Notes: generated by a model not told the origin, from the letters alone. 45,780 nt of DNA from an uncultured Bariatricus sp. (GCA_934320645.1 CAKRFP010000022.1:1-45780); one strand, 5' to 3'. Counted from the stretch's first letter, positions 8,147 through 16,755 are shown. Numbers and translations are program-made.

Positions 8147-8442
8147 CAGTATATCATGAACCCTATGTTGCAGTGCGTCTTCCTTTCCGTGTGGCGGAAA
8201 GTATGCCAACCTGCTTTGAAGCAATACATCCTGCATATCTTCCTTATGTCCATCAGCAGAAGGCTTTTGAGCGATTAACTGGAGATGATGGTAGATCTAC
8301 GTTAGTTGCGACTGGTACCGGTTCAGGTAAAACGGAATGCTTCCTTTATCCAATTCTAGAGTATTGTTATGTTGCGTTGACAAGAGCACAAAAAGGTGCA
8401 TATATTACATCTTATGGTAAGAAGTCTGAATTTTTGTCATAA
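8147..8442 (+). pseudogene. Helicase chimera: DEAD-box N-terminus joined to a UvrD-type C-terminus
   Basis: The formal frame opens at GTG 8056, but only 8147 onward looks like protein. VAVRLPFRVAES and YLPYVHQQKAFERL followed by the Walker A TGTGSGKTECFLYPIL are the start of a large DEAD/DEAH helicase. After ILEYCY (about 8370) the sequence jumps to VALTRAQKGAYITSYGKKS, which is the extreme C-terminus of a UvrD/PcrA-type superfamily 1 helicase (VALTRA is motif VI). The intervening part of both genes is missing. This is a deletion scar joining two former helicase genes, not a functional protein. Confidence 0.7.
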
Positions 8443-8504
8443 AAACGAGAAGGTTAACTGAGATATTTAATTCCATATGAGATGAATACATATAATCGAC
8501 TTAT

Positions 8505-9086
8505 GTGACCGATGCACTTGTGCGAAAGGTCAATATAAATCGTTACGATAATCGGAAAATTATTAAGACAAATCTAATTGAAAGCTATAGCCAGCTCCTT
8601 GATTTTGGAAGAAATAATTTGCCAGACAAGTTCTTTCTTGAAGATACGGTAAACAAAAGTCTCCGGAATACAATTGTCAGAGAAATGATCAGTAATACGT
8701 TGATGCACCGGGAGTTTACAAGCAGTTATACAGCAAAGTTTGTGATTGAGAAAGATCGAATGTATGTGGAAAATGCGAATCGTGCAACAAAGGAAGGCTT
8801 TATCACAGTAGATAATCTGGAACCAAATCCAAAGAATCCGCTTATAGCAGCATTTTTCAGGAATATTTGTTATGCAGACCAGCTTGGCTCAGGCGTTCGT
8901 AAATTATTTAAGTATTGCAAATTTTATTCAGGAAAAGAGCCTGAATTTGTAGAGGGTGATGTATTTCGAATCATTGTACCATTGGATGAAAATTATTCTT
9001 ACGATTATGGTTCAAATGACAAAACAGTAAGTAATAGCATTGTGAATAAATTTAACAATTTCCATTCAGGAGTAACACTAAAATGA
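8505..9086 (+). pseudogene. C-terminal part of a Schlafen/AlbA_2-type ATP-binding protein (truncated)
   Basis: 193 residues from a formal GTG. They match the C-terminal half of ATP-binding proteins annotated as RecG-like or Schlafen/AlbA_2 regulators (COG2865). The HATPase-like N-box is NTLMHREF near residue 70, and DQLGSGVRKLFKYCKFY with FVEGDVFRIIVPL forms the usual end. The N-terminal AlbA_2 domain is absent, and an in-frame TAA lies just upstream of 8505. The stop overlaps the helicase ATG (ATGA), so translation of this frame could still couple to the helicase. I call it a truncated gene retained by position, though a short functional protein is possible. Confidence 0.65.
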
Positions 9087-12040
9087 CTACCGATAAAATC
9101 CAACAACTAACCCAAGGTCTACAAACTGCCTTCATTGACCAGGCAATCACCTCCAACCTGGCCTACAAACCACAGTTTGTATCCAACAATTATAAAGAAG
9201 GCCGAAAAGTAATCTCATCCATCGAGGATGAGCTTTTGTCATGCAATGAATTTTACATCAGTGTAGCTTTTATCACCCAAGGCGGAATCACACCTCTTCT
9301 CCAGATTTTACGAGAACTGGAACAGCGCGGGATTCCAGGTAAAATCCTTACAACCGATTATTTGACATTTAGTGAACCGAAAGCACTCAAGATGTTAGCG
9401 AATTTTAAAAATATTGAGCTTAAAATGTTCATGTCGGAAGGTTCCAAAGATGGCTTCCATACCAAGGGATACATTTTCAAAAAAGAGGACATCTATCAGA
9501 TTATTGTTGGAAGCTCCAATATGACACTTACCGCACTTACAACGAATCGTGAATGGAATACAAAAATTGTTTCTACAGAAGATGGCGAGTATACGCATAC
9601 TATATTAGATGAATTTAATCAACTCTGGATTGCCAAGCAGGCTTTACCTTATGAACAGTTTATTGATGCATATAGTGAACTTTATACGAAAAATAAAATT
9701 ATTCAGAAACAAAAAGAACTTGCACGACAGTCAGAAATTCCTTCATTGGAGATTTATCGACTTCAGCCAAATTCGATGCAGGTTGGATTTATCACCAATC
9801 TGCGGAAGATTTATGGAGCAAGAGAGGACAGGGCATTATTAATTTCTGCAACTGGTACTGGAAAAACATACGCCTCAGCCTTTGCCGCACGTGAACTTGG
9901 ATTTAAACGTGTTCTCTTTTTGGTGCATCGAAATCAGATTGCAAAACAGGCACTAAAATCCTACCGTAAGGTATTTAATGAAACGGTATCTATGGGAATG
10001 GTTACTGGAAAACAGCAGGATTATGATGCAGATTTTGTTTTCGGAACTATCCAGACAATCAGCAAAGAAGAAACTTTGAAACACTATGAGCGGGATCACT
10101 GGGACTTGATTATTATTGATGAAGCTCACCACAGTTCTGCTGCCAGTTACAAACGCATCATGGACTATTTTATCCCTCGTCTCTGGCTTGGAATGACCGC
10201 CACACCGGACAAACGAGATGACAATCTGGAAGGCAGAAATATTTATGAGATTTTCAATCATCAGATTGCTTATGAAATCCGTTTGCAAAATGCAATGGAA
10301 GAGGATTTACTTTGTCCTTTTCACTATTTCGGCATTACGGATCTGGAAATTATCAGTGACTGTGGAAAATCATCGGAAGAAAAGATGGAAAACTTCCGGT
10401 ATTTAACTTCGGATAGCAGAGTCTTAAATGTTATGAAACAGGCCGAGTTTTTCGGATACAGTGGAGAACGTGTCAAAGGACTTATTTTCTGTAGTCGCAT
10501 TGATGAAGCAAAAGAATTATCCTCCAAATTCAACGAAAAAGGGTGGCGGACGATTGTTCTCAGCGGAAGTGATTCTGAAGCAGTGCGTGAAGACGCAATT
10601 GATCGTCTTACTGGAGATGATTCTGAAAATGCGCTTGACTACATTATTTCTGTGGATATATTTTCCGAAGGTGTAGACGCACCGGAGATCAATCAGGTGA
10701 TCATGTTGCGTCCAACAGAATCACCAATTGTATTTATCCAGCAGTTAGGACGTGGACTCCGAAAAGCGGAAGGAAAAGAATATGTGGTTGTGCTGGACTT
10801 TATTGGAAATTATCGGAATAATTTTATGATTCCAATTGCCCTGTCCGGCGATCGCAGCTACAATAAAGATAATATCCGCCGTTACATCACAGAAGGTGGC
10901 AGAGTAATTCCTGGCGCAAGCACGATCCATTTTGATGCGATTTCCAGAAAACGAATTTTCCAGGCGATTGATAATGCAAATTTCAGCGATATCAAGTTAA
11001 TCCGCGAAAATTATACAAACCTGAAAAATAAACTTGGACATATTCCTGCGCTTGCTGATTTTGATAAATATGGTGAGATGGATGTTTTGAGAATCTTTGA
11101 CAATAACAGTCTGGGGTCTTATTATAAATTCCTTGTGAAATATGAGAAAGAATATAAAATCCGTTTATCTGCTGATGAAGAGAAAGTAATTGAGTTTATT
11201 TCAAAGAAACTGGCAAGTGGTAAACGAATCCATGAACTGGAATTGCTGAAACGTTCATTAAAATATCATCACGGTCTGCTTGGGCTTTTGCAGGAATCAC
11301 TTTCTGAAAATTATCAGCAGTCCATGAATGAAAATTGTGCTGAGAATATCGTAAACATGCTGACCAATCATTTTCCGACAAACGCTGCGCAAAAAACTTA
11401 TGCAAACTGTGTTTTCCTTGAAAAAGAAGATGGGGACTATGCCATTTCCAAGACTTTTGAAGCAATGCTGCAAAACCCGGATTTCTATCATATTTTAGAG
11501 GAATTAGTGGACTTTGGCATTTCACGATATCATGCAAACTACAGTAACCGCTATCAGAATACAGATCTGGTATTATACCAGAAATATACATATGAAGATG
11601 TCTGCCGATTGCTGAACTGGGAACGAAATGAAGTTCCTCTCAATATTGGTGGTTATAAGTTTGATAAAAAAACAAAGACTTTCCCGATTTTTATCAATTA
11701 TGATAAACAGGATGATATTAGTGATACCACAAAATATGAAGATCATTTTGTAGGTTATAACCGTTTGATTGCTATTTCCAAAAGCGGAAGAACTCTTGAT
11801 TCAGAAGATGTACAGAATTTTCTGCATGCGAAAGAACGTGGCATTGATGTTCAGCTTTTTGTGAGAAAGAATAAAGATGATAAGATTTCCAAAGAATTTT
11901 ATTATCTTGGACGCGTAAATGCGACCGGGCAGGTAAAGGAATTCGTGATGCCGAATACGGATAAGACAGCAGTGGAGATCGAATGGATTCTGGATACACC
12001 GGTGAGAGAAGATATTTATGAGTATATTGTAAATGGGTAA
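9083..12040 (+). CDS. PLD-like nuclease / SF2 helicase / DUF3427 fusion protein
   Basis: 985 residues. An N-terminal phospholipase-D-like nuclease domain carries one HKD-type motif (HTKGY at 126-130, with GSSNMT about 20 residues on). A superfamily 2 helicase follows: Walker A TGTGKT near 256-262, DEAH at 346-349, GMTATP near 371, and QLGRGLR near 554-560. The last third is a DUF3427 domain, with EDHFVGYNRLIAISKSGR and the ending WILDTPVRED. Such proteins are usually annotated as restriction-like DEAD/DEAH helicases and sit in defence islands. The ATG overlaps the stop of the ATPase fragment, and a SIR2 gene follows 17 bp later with AGGAGGG between. I infer an antiphage operon; the target is unknown. 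Confidence 0.85.
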   Translation: MTTDKIQQLTQGLQTAFIDQAITSNLAYKPQFVSNNYKEGRKVISSIEDELLSCNEFYISVAFITQGGITPLLQILRELEQRGIPGKILTTDYLTFSEPKALKMLANFKNIELKMFMSEGSKDGFHTKGYIFKKEDIYQIIVGSSNMTLTALTTNREWNTKIVSTEDGEYTHTILDEFNQLWIAKQALPYEQFIDAYSELYTKNKIIQKQKELARQSEIPSLEIYRLQPNSMQVGFITNLRKIYGAREDRALLISATGTGKTYASAFAARELGFKRVLFLVHRNQIAKQALKSYRKVFNETVSMGMVTGKQQDYDADFVFGTIQTISKEETLKHYERDHWDLIIIDEAHHSSAASYKRIMDYFIPRLWLGMTATPDKRDDNLEGRNIYEIFNHQIAYEIRLQNAMEEDLLCPFHYFGITDLEIISDCGKSSEEKMENFRYLTSDSRVLNVMKQAEFFGYSGERVKGLIFCSRIDEAKELSSKFNEKGWRTIVLSGSDSEAVREDAIDRLTGDDSENALDYIISVDIFSEGVDAPEINQVIMLRPTESPIVFIQQLGRGLRKAEGKEYVVVLDFIGNYRNNFMIPIALSGDRSYNKDNIRRYITEGGRVIPGASTIHFDAISRKRIFQAIDNANFSDIKLIRENYTNLKNKLGHIPALADFDKYGEMDVLRIFDNNSLGSYYKFLVKYEKEYKIRLSADEEKVIEFISKKLASGKRIHELELLKRSLKYHHGLLGLLQESLSENYQQSMNENCAENIVNMLTNHFPTNAAQKTYANCVFLEKEDGDYAISKTFEAMLQNPDFYHILEELVDFGISRYHANYSNRYQNTDLVLYQKYTYEDVCRLLNWERNEVPLNIGGYKFDKKTKTFPIFINYDKQDDISDTTKYEDHFVGYNRLIAISKSGRTLDSEDVQNFLHAKERGIDVQLFVRKNKDDKISKEFYYLGRVNATGQVKEFVMPNTDKTAVEIEWILDTPVREDIYEYIVNG

Positions 12041-12057
12041 ATGAGGAGGGTTTATTT

Positions 12058-13623
12058 ATGACATTACAAGAAGTTGTTGCGAGGTTTAACACAACTCCAT
12101 TTTTATTTGCTGGATCAGGTATTACAAGAAGGTATTATGGATTGCCAGATTGGGTGGGATTACTTACCCATTTTGCTGAAAAAGTAAAAAATGATCAATT
12201 TGCATTTCGTTATTATGAAAGTAAAGTATCAGAGCTAGACGATGCAGAGAAATTGCCTACTATTGCTAGTTATATTGAAAAAGATTTCAATGAAGCATGG
12301 TTTAATAATTTGCCCGGAGTTAGATCTGAATCAGAAAATGTTCAAAGAACTGTTTCTGAAGGAGTTTCTCCATTTAAAGCCGAAATTGCTGAATATATAA
12401 ATTCTATATCGGTAGTAAAAAATGAATATAACGAAGAAGTAAAAAAACTACAAAATATTGCTAAAAATAATATTTCAGGCGTAATTACAACCAATTATGA
12501 TTGCTTTTTTGAAAATTTATTTGATGGTTATAAAACATTTATCGGGCAAGACGAACTCGTTTTTTCTCAATTGCAGGGAGTAGCAGAAATATATAAAATT
12601 CACGGTTCTGTGCAGTCCCCTTTATCTATCGTCATTAATAAAAATGATTATCAGGCATTTCGAGAGAAAGGAAAATATCTTGCAGCAAAACTTATGACTA
12701 TTTTTATGGAATACCCGATTGTATTCATTGGATATTCTATTTCAGATTCAGATATACAAGAAATTCTCGGAGATGTAGTAGCATGTTTACCGCCAGAAAA
12801 GGTAAATGCATTACAGAAAAGATTTATATTCATTGATTATCAAAAAGATACTAACGACTGTGAAGTTTCTTCGCATTCATTAGTAATAAACGGGAAATTA
12901 ATTGAAATGACTAAAATCATTCTCTCGGATTTTGGTATTTTATATGATGCTTTATCCGTAAAAAAGGCTGCACTTCCAGTTAAGTTACTTAGACGATTTA
13001 AAGATGAATTATATTCTTTTGCGTTAACTCAACAACCTGGTCCGACTATGCAAGTTACAGCACTTGATGATGGCCGTATTGATGAAAATATGTTAGCATT
13101 AAGTATTGGATTAGCTTCAACAGGCGTATATGGATTAGCACGAGCAGTGAATTCAGAACAGTGGTATCGCAACATTATTTTGCATGATTCTATGTATTCA
13201 TGTGATAAATTGTTAGAATATGTTTATCCAGAATTAGCAAAACAGAACTCTTGGAAACTTCCAGTATGGTATTATATCGCAAATTCAGACTATAAAAGTA
13301 GCTTAGCCGAAAGCAAAGCACCGCATTCATATAATGATATTGTTTCAGAAGATTCCATTAAACGAAATCGAACTGCCATTGCAGGTCGTACCGCAATGGA
13401 AATATGGACACAAGAAAAAGCTAATGTATTCAAAGCAATCAGACTACTTGGATTTCTGCCAGAAGATAAAATTGATGTAAAACAATATCAACAAATATTA
13501 AAAACAATATTTGAAGAAAATGCCAATATTCTTAGTTCATCTAATACCTCTGATAGAAGTAGCCTTAAACGAATGATTAGAATATATGATTTTCTTCTTT
13601 ATAAACAAAAAAAGACCCCGTGA
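12058..13623 (+). CDS. SIR2-family defence protein
   Basis: 521 residues, AT-rich with many ATA, TTA and AAT codons, unlike the helicase before it. The SIR2 NAD-binding fold covers roughly residues 10-300: FLFAGSGI (15-22), GLPDW (28-32), ITTNYDCFFE (about 142-151), the catalytic histidine in KIHGS (H182), and FIGYSISDSDI (about 223-233). The C-terminal 200 residues are helical and unrecognised, perhaps a sensor or oligomerisation part. Bacterial SIR2 effectors in Thoeris, DSR and SIR2-HerA systems deplete NAD during phage infection. Placement 17 bp after a PLD-helicase suggests sensor/nuclease plus NADase. The stop codon lies within the terminator hairpin of a convergent small RNA. Confidence 0.85.
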   Translation: MTLQEVVARFNTTPFLFAGSGITRRYYGLPDWVGLLTHFAEKVKNDQFAFRYYESKVSELDDAEKLPTIASYIEKDFNEAWFNNLPGVRSESENVQRTVSEGVSPFKAEIAEYINSISVVKNEYNEEVKKLQNIAKNNISGVITTNYDCFFENLFDGYKTFIGQDELVFSQLQGVAEIYKIHGSVQSPLSIVINKNDYQAFREKGKYLAAKLMTIFMEYPIVFIGYSISDSDIQEILGDVVACLPPEKVNALQKRFIFIDYQKDTNDCEVSSHSLVINGKLIEMTKIILSDFGILYDALSVKKAALPVKLLRRFKDELYSFALTQQPGPTMQVTALDDGRIDENMLALSIGLASTGVYGLARAVNSEQWYRNIILHDSMYSCDKLLEYVYPELAKQNSWKLPVWYYIANSDYKSSLAESKAPHSYNDIVSEDSIKRNRTAIAGRTAMEIWTQEKANVFKAIRLLGFLPEDKIDVKQYQQILKTIFEENANILSSSNTSDRSSLKRMIRIYDFLLYKQKKTP

Positions 13624-13726
13624 TTCAAGCATCTGCAAGCAGACACCATCACGGAGACTCGGGCAGCGCGGATACAGGCTATGCGACGACTGTAAACAGA
13701 CACCAACACAAAAGCACTATAAACCT
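13607..13726 (-). ncRNA. Candidate small RNA (about 120 nt) convergent with the SIR2 gene
   Basis: On the minus strand a consensus promoter is followed by about 120 nt without a credible open frame, ending in an intrinsic terminator: CCGTGAT (13648-13654) pairing with ATCACGG (13618-13624), then T7 (13613-13607). Two 20-nt units occur, at 13690-13709 and 13633-13652, with minus-strand consensus GTGWTGGTGTCTGYTTRCAG (17 of 20 identical). Each can form a small CTGY-TT-RCAG hairpin, and the variable pair changes from U-A to C-G, a compensatory change. The 3' end overlaps the last codons of the SIR2 gene in antisense. I do not recognise an RNA family. Confidence 0.65.
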
Positions 13727-13732
13727 ACGGTC

Positions 13733-13760
13733 ATTATAACATGAAAAGAAAAATTGTCAA
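13733..13760 (-). promoter_or_regulatory. Consensus promoter of the small RNA
   Basis: Read on the minus strand: TTGACA (13760-13755), 16 bp, TATAAT (13738-13733). Both hexamers are perfect sigma-A consensus, so strong constitutive transcription is expected, starting near 13726. Confidence 0.8.
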
Positions 13761-13763
13761 TAA

Positions 13764-13776
13764 TTGAACCGTTCAA
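13764..13776. promoter_or_regulatory. Perfect 13-bp palindrome, possible operator
   Basis: TTGAAC-C-GTTCAA lies directly upstream of the minus-strand -35 box and 40 bp before the Nudix start codon. It is placed where a dimeric repressor could control one or both divergent transcripts. No regulator is assigned. Confidence 0.35.
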
Positions 13777-13815
13777 GATTATGTAAAATTTTACCAAAAA
13801 CAGGAGACAACAACC

Positions 13816-14214
13816 ATGAAAACAATCCGAGTCGTTGCAGCAATCATTCTTGCTGACAATAAAATATTTGCAACCCAGCGAGGTTATGGAGAATTTAAAG
13901 ACGGATGGGAATTCCCCGGCGGAAAGATCGAACCAGACGAAACGCCAGAACATGCCATCATAAGAGAAATTAAAGAGGAATTAGATACAGAAATCGAGGT
14001 CATTCAGTTACTTGACACCGTAGAATATGACTACCCAAAATTCCACTTATCGATGGATTGTTTTATCTGTCATATAAAATCCGGTGATCTGGTCCTGAAA
14101 GAGCATGAAGCTGCCAAATGGCTCACAAAAGAGACACTTTACAGCGTGGACTGGCTTCCGGCGGATCAGGCACTGATTGGAAAGATTGAAAAATATTTAG
14201 AGGAGCATGCCTAA
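13816..14214 (+). CDS. Nudix hydrolase, MutT-like (8-oxo-dGTP diphosphatase type)
   Basis: 132 residues, the standard single-domain MutT size. The Nudix box is complete: GGKIEPDETPEHAIIREIKEEL at residues 34-55 fits Gx5Ex7REUxEExxU, with metal-binding glutamates in REIKEEL. VVAAIILADNKIFATQR and DGWEFPGGK are typical of the (d)NTP pyrophosphohydrolase branch that cleans oxidised nucleotides. The ribosome site is AGGAGA, 10 bp before ATG. It is followed 2 bp later by a macrodomain gene, so the pair is co-translated. A role in ADP-ribose chemistry is conceivable given the SIR2 and macrodomain neighbours, but the motifs favour MutT activity. Confidence 0.87.
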   Translation: MKTIRVVAAIILADNKIFATQRGYGEFKDGWEFPGGKIEPDETPEHAIIREIKEELDTEIEVIQLLDTVEYDYPKFHLSMDCFICHIKSGDLVLKEHEAAKWLTKETLYSVDWLPADQALIGKIEKYLEEHA

Positions 14215-14216
14215 CT

Positions 14217-14741
14217 ATGCCATTACAAATCGTCAGAAATGATATCACCAAAATGTCCGTAGATGCCATCGTCAATGCTGCAAATTCCTCGCTACTTGGC
14301 GGCGGTGGAGTCGATGGCTGCATTCACCGCGCCGCAGGACCAAAGCTTTTAGCAGAATGCCGCACTTTAGGCGGCTGCCAGACCGGATATGCGAAGATTA
14401 CAAACGCGTATGATCTGCCTTGTAATTATGTCATTCACGCAGTAGGTCCTATATGGAGAGGCGGACAGTTTCATGAACGGGAGCTGCTTACTTCCTGCTA
14501 CGAAAAATCTTTAGCACTTGCCAAAGAAAAACATTGCGAAAGCATTGCATTTCCACTGATTTCTTCCGGAATTTACGGCTATCCGAAGGACCAGGCACTG
14601 AAAATTGCGATCGACACAATCAGCGCATTTCTTATGGGAAATGATATGACAGTCTACATCGTCATTTTCGATAAAGCAGCTTATCAGATCAGCAGCAAAC
14701 TGTTTTCTGATGTTGCTGCGTATACCGACGAAATCAGATAA
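14217..14741 (+). CDS. Macrodomain protein, O-acetyl-ADP-ribose deacetylase-like
   Basis: 174 residues, one macrodomain of the YmdB/MacroD class. The ligand loop and catalytic region NAANSSLLGGGGVDGCIH spans about residues 20-37, and the second loop FPLISSGIYGYP is near 118-129. Related enzymes remove ADP-ribose or O-acetyl groups from ADP-ribose conjugates. Start ATG 14217 is 2 bp after the Nudix stop, with GAGGAG inside the preceding gene. Full-length relatives usually match this size, so it looks intact. Reader versus hydrolase function cannot be separated by sequence alone. Confidence 0.88.
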   Translation: MPLQIVRNDITKMSVDAIVNAANSSLLGGGGVDGCIHRAAGPKLLAECRTLGGCQTGYAKITNAYDLPCNYVIHAVGPIWRGGQFHERELLTSCYEKSLALAKEKHCESIAFPLISSGIYGYPKDQALKIAIDTISAFLMGNDMTVYIVIFDKAAYQISSKLFSDVAAYTDEIR

Positions 14742-14786
14742 GCTTATCCAGGCGCAAAAGTAGACACAGCTGCTTACGCACGACTG

Positions 14787-14957
14787 ATGCGAAGGCTTGC
14801 GAGTTTCGCAACAAAGCATACAAATCAGATAGACGGACTGCTGCTCCTTGCTTCTTATACAACAAAAGATTTATCCGATACGGATCTTTCGGTTGTGACT
14901 GTATATGGAAGTGAAGACGGCGTGCTGAACCGGGAATTTTACTTGGATAGGAAATAG
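14787..14957 (+). pseudogene. Alpha/beta-hydrolase fragment
   Basis: From ATG 14787 to TAG 14957 the frame encodes 56 residues, continuous upstream to about 14750. FATKHTNQIDGLLLLASY and LSVVTVYGSEDGVLNRE match the stretch after the nucleophile elbow of an alpha/beta-hydrolase (the family often reads GGHSLGG, then this strand and a GSEDGV acid turn). The nucleophile serine and N-terminal half are missing, and the frame stops before the terminal catalytic histidine. It is debris at the 3' edge of the macrodomain gene. Confidence 0.65.
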
Positions 14958-15004
14958 AAAGCGAAAAAATAGTAATTGCGAAAAAATCTGACCTGCGATA
15001 CTAT

Positions 15005-15010
15005 TATAAT
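15005..15010 (+). promoter_or_regulatory. Possible -10 box of the AAA-ATPase gene
   Basis: TATAAT is placed 42 bp before the ATG, but no convincing -35 hexamer lies 16-18 bp upstream. Assignment is tentative. Confidence 0.35.
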
Positions 15011-15052
15011 AACACGATAATCATTCCATATTTTAGGAAGGCAGAATCATTT

Positions 15053-16744
15053 ATGGTAAAAAAGAAAAAACTGCCAATTGGCATCGAAAGCTTTGAAGAG
15101 CTTCGGAAAGAAGATTTTTATTACGTCGATAAAACAAAACTAATCGAACAGGTTTTAAATAAATGTGGAAAAGCAAATCTGTTTACCCGCCCACGCCGCT
15201 TTGGAAAATCATTAAACATGAGTATGCTTCGGCATTTCTTTGAAATTGGAGCAGATCCTGCATTATTTGAAGGGCTTTATATTTCTGAAAATCCGGCACT
15301 TTGTGAAGCATATATGGGGAAATTTCCGGTTGTATCGATCAGTTTGAAAGGGATCAATGCCAGTTCCTTTGATGGAGCCTGCAGATTACTGAGCAAGGTT
15401 ATTAATGAAGAATGCAGACGTCTTGGATTTCTGGAAGAAAGTCCAAATCTTACAGAAAATGAAAAAACTATCTTTCGCGAGCTACTGAAAAATAATTTAA
15501 GTGAAGATACATTGGCTTACAGCCTCAGAGAACTGACAGAACTTCTGGAAAAGCATTACCAACAAAAGGTTATCGTTCTTATTGATGAATATGATGTCCC
15601 ACTTGCCAAAGCAAATGAACAGGGGTATTACGATGAGATAACACTTCTCATCCGGAATCTTTTTGAAAATGCATTAAAAACAAATGACAGTCTCAAATTT
15701 GCAGTTCTTACAGGTTGTCTTCGTGTTGCAAAAGAAAGCATTTTTACAGGACTAAATAACTTCAAAGTATTTCCTGTTACTAAAGTAATGTTTGATGAAT
15801 GCTTTGGTTTCACGGATGCAGAAGTAAAAGAGATGCTTCACTATTATCAGCAGGATGAACTGTACGATACCGTAAAAGAATGGTACGACGGATACCGTTT
15901 TGGAAATGTAGACGTCTATTGCCCATGGGATATCATTAATTACTGTGACGAACATTTGGATGATCCTTCTGCAAAGCCAAGAAATTATTGGTCAAATACA
16001 AGTGGAAATGATATTATCCAGCATTTTATCACAGATATCTATAGTGGAAAGGATACCGCAAAAGCAGAATTGGAGCGTCTGGTAAATGGAGAATCCATTC
16101 AGAAAGAAATCAGCGAAGAATTAACCTATAAAGAATTATATACGTCTATTGAAAATATCTGGAGTACACTTTTCATGACCGGATATCTGACGCAGAGAGG
16201 GGCAGCAGAAGATAACCGCTATAATCTCGTCATTCCGAACCGGGAAATTCGGAATATTATGACCGAGCATATTATGAAAATGTTCAAATCGGATGTTTCA
16301 AAAGATGGTGCAATGGTTGATTCTTTCTGTAATGCACTTTCCGATGGAAAACCAGAAGTAGTCGAAACGCTGTTTACCGAATATATGAAAAAAACAATCA
16401 GCGTCCGGGATACCTTTGTCAGAAAGCCGATAAAAGAAAATTTTTATCATGGTATTTTATTAGGCATTCTGTGTTTCAAAGGTGGATGGATTGTCAAGTC
16501 AAACAAAGAAGCTGGAAATGGTTTTAGTGATATCCTGATCTGGATTGATAATTTGAGCCTTGGCATTGTGATTGAAATAAAATATGCAGAAGTTGATTCT
16601 TTGGAAGAGGAGTGCAAAGAAGCACTCAAGCAAATCCAAGATAAACATTATACCAATGTATTTGATGAAGATGATATTCACACCATATTAAAATATGGAA
16701 TTGCCTGCAATCGTAAAAAATGCAGGGTTTTGATGGAAAAATGA
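15053..16744 (+). CDS. AAA-ATPase-like protein with C-terminal PD-(D/E)XK nuclease domain
   Basis: 563 residues with the architecture PF09820 (AAA-ATPase-like) plus PF08011-type nuclease. The N-terminus PIGIESFEELRKEDFYYVDKT is the family hallmark. RPRRFGKSLNMSML near residues 46-59 is the phosphate loop and VIVLIDEYDVPL near 170-181 the Walker B. The C-terminus GFSDILIWID followed by GIVIEIKYAE gives the D...ExK nuclease signature. Such proteins occur in many near-identical copies in gut anaerobes, and are suspected of mobile or defence roles without proof. It is expressed singly, with an AGGAAGG site and a terminator immediately after. Confidence 0.85.
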   Translation: MVKKKKLPIGIESFEELRKEDFYYVDKTKLIEQVLNKCGKANLFTRPRRFGKSLNMSMLRHFFEIGADPALFEGLYISENPALCEAYMGKFPVVSISLKGINASSFDGACRLLSKVINEECRRLGFLEESPNLTENEKTIFRELLKNNLSEDTLAYSLRELTELLEKHYQQKVIVLIDEYDVPLAKANEQGYYDEITLLIRNLFENALKTNDSLKFAVLTGCLRVAKESIFTGLNNFKVFPVTKVMFDECFGFTDAEVKEMLHYYQQDELYDTVKEWYDGYRFGNVDVYCPWDIINYCDEHLDDPSAKPRNYWSNTSGNDIIQHFITDIYSGKDTAKAELERLVNGESIQKEISEELTYKELYTSIENIWSTLFMTGYLTQRGAAEDNRYNLVIPNREIRNIMTEHIMKMFKSDVSKDGAMVDSFCNALSDGKPEVVETLFTEYMKKTISVRDTFVRKPIKENFYHGILLGILCFKGGWIVKSNKEAGNGFSDILIWIDNLSLGIVIEIKYAEVDSLEEECKEALKQIQDKHYTNVFDEDDIHTILKYGIACNRKKCRVLMEK

Positions 16745-16755
16745 CATATTTTTAT

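Noticed and set aside
13633..13709. The paired 20-nt repeats as the start of a CRISPR array
   Set aside because: Only two imperfect copies, a non-spacer-like interval of 37 bp within one promoter-terminator unit, and no cas genes. A small RNA explains them better.
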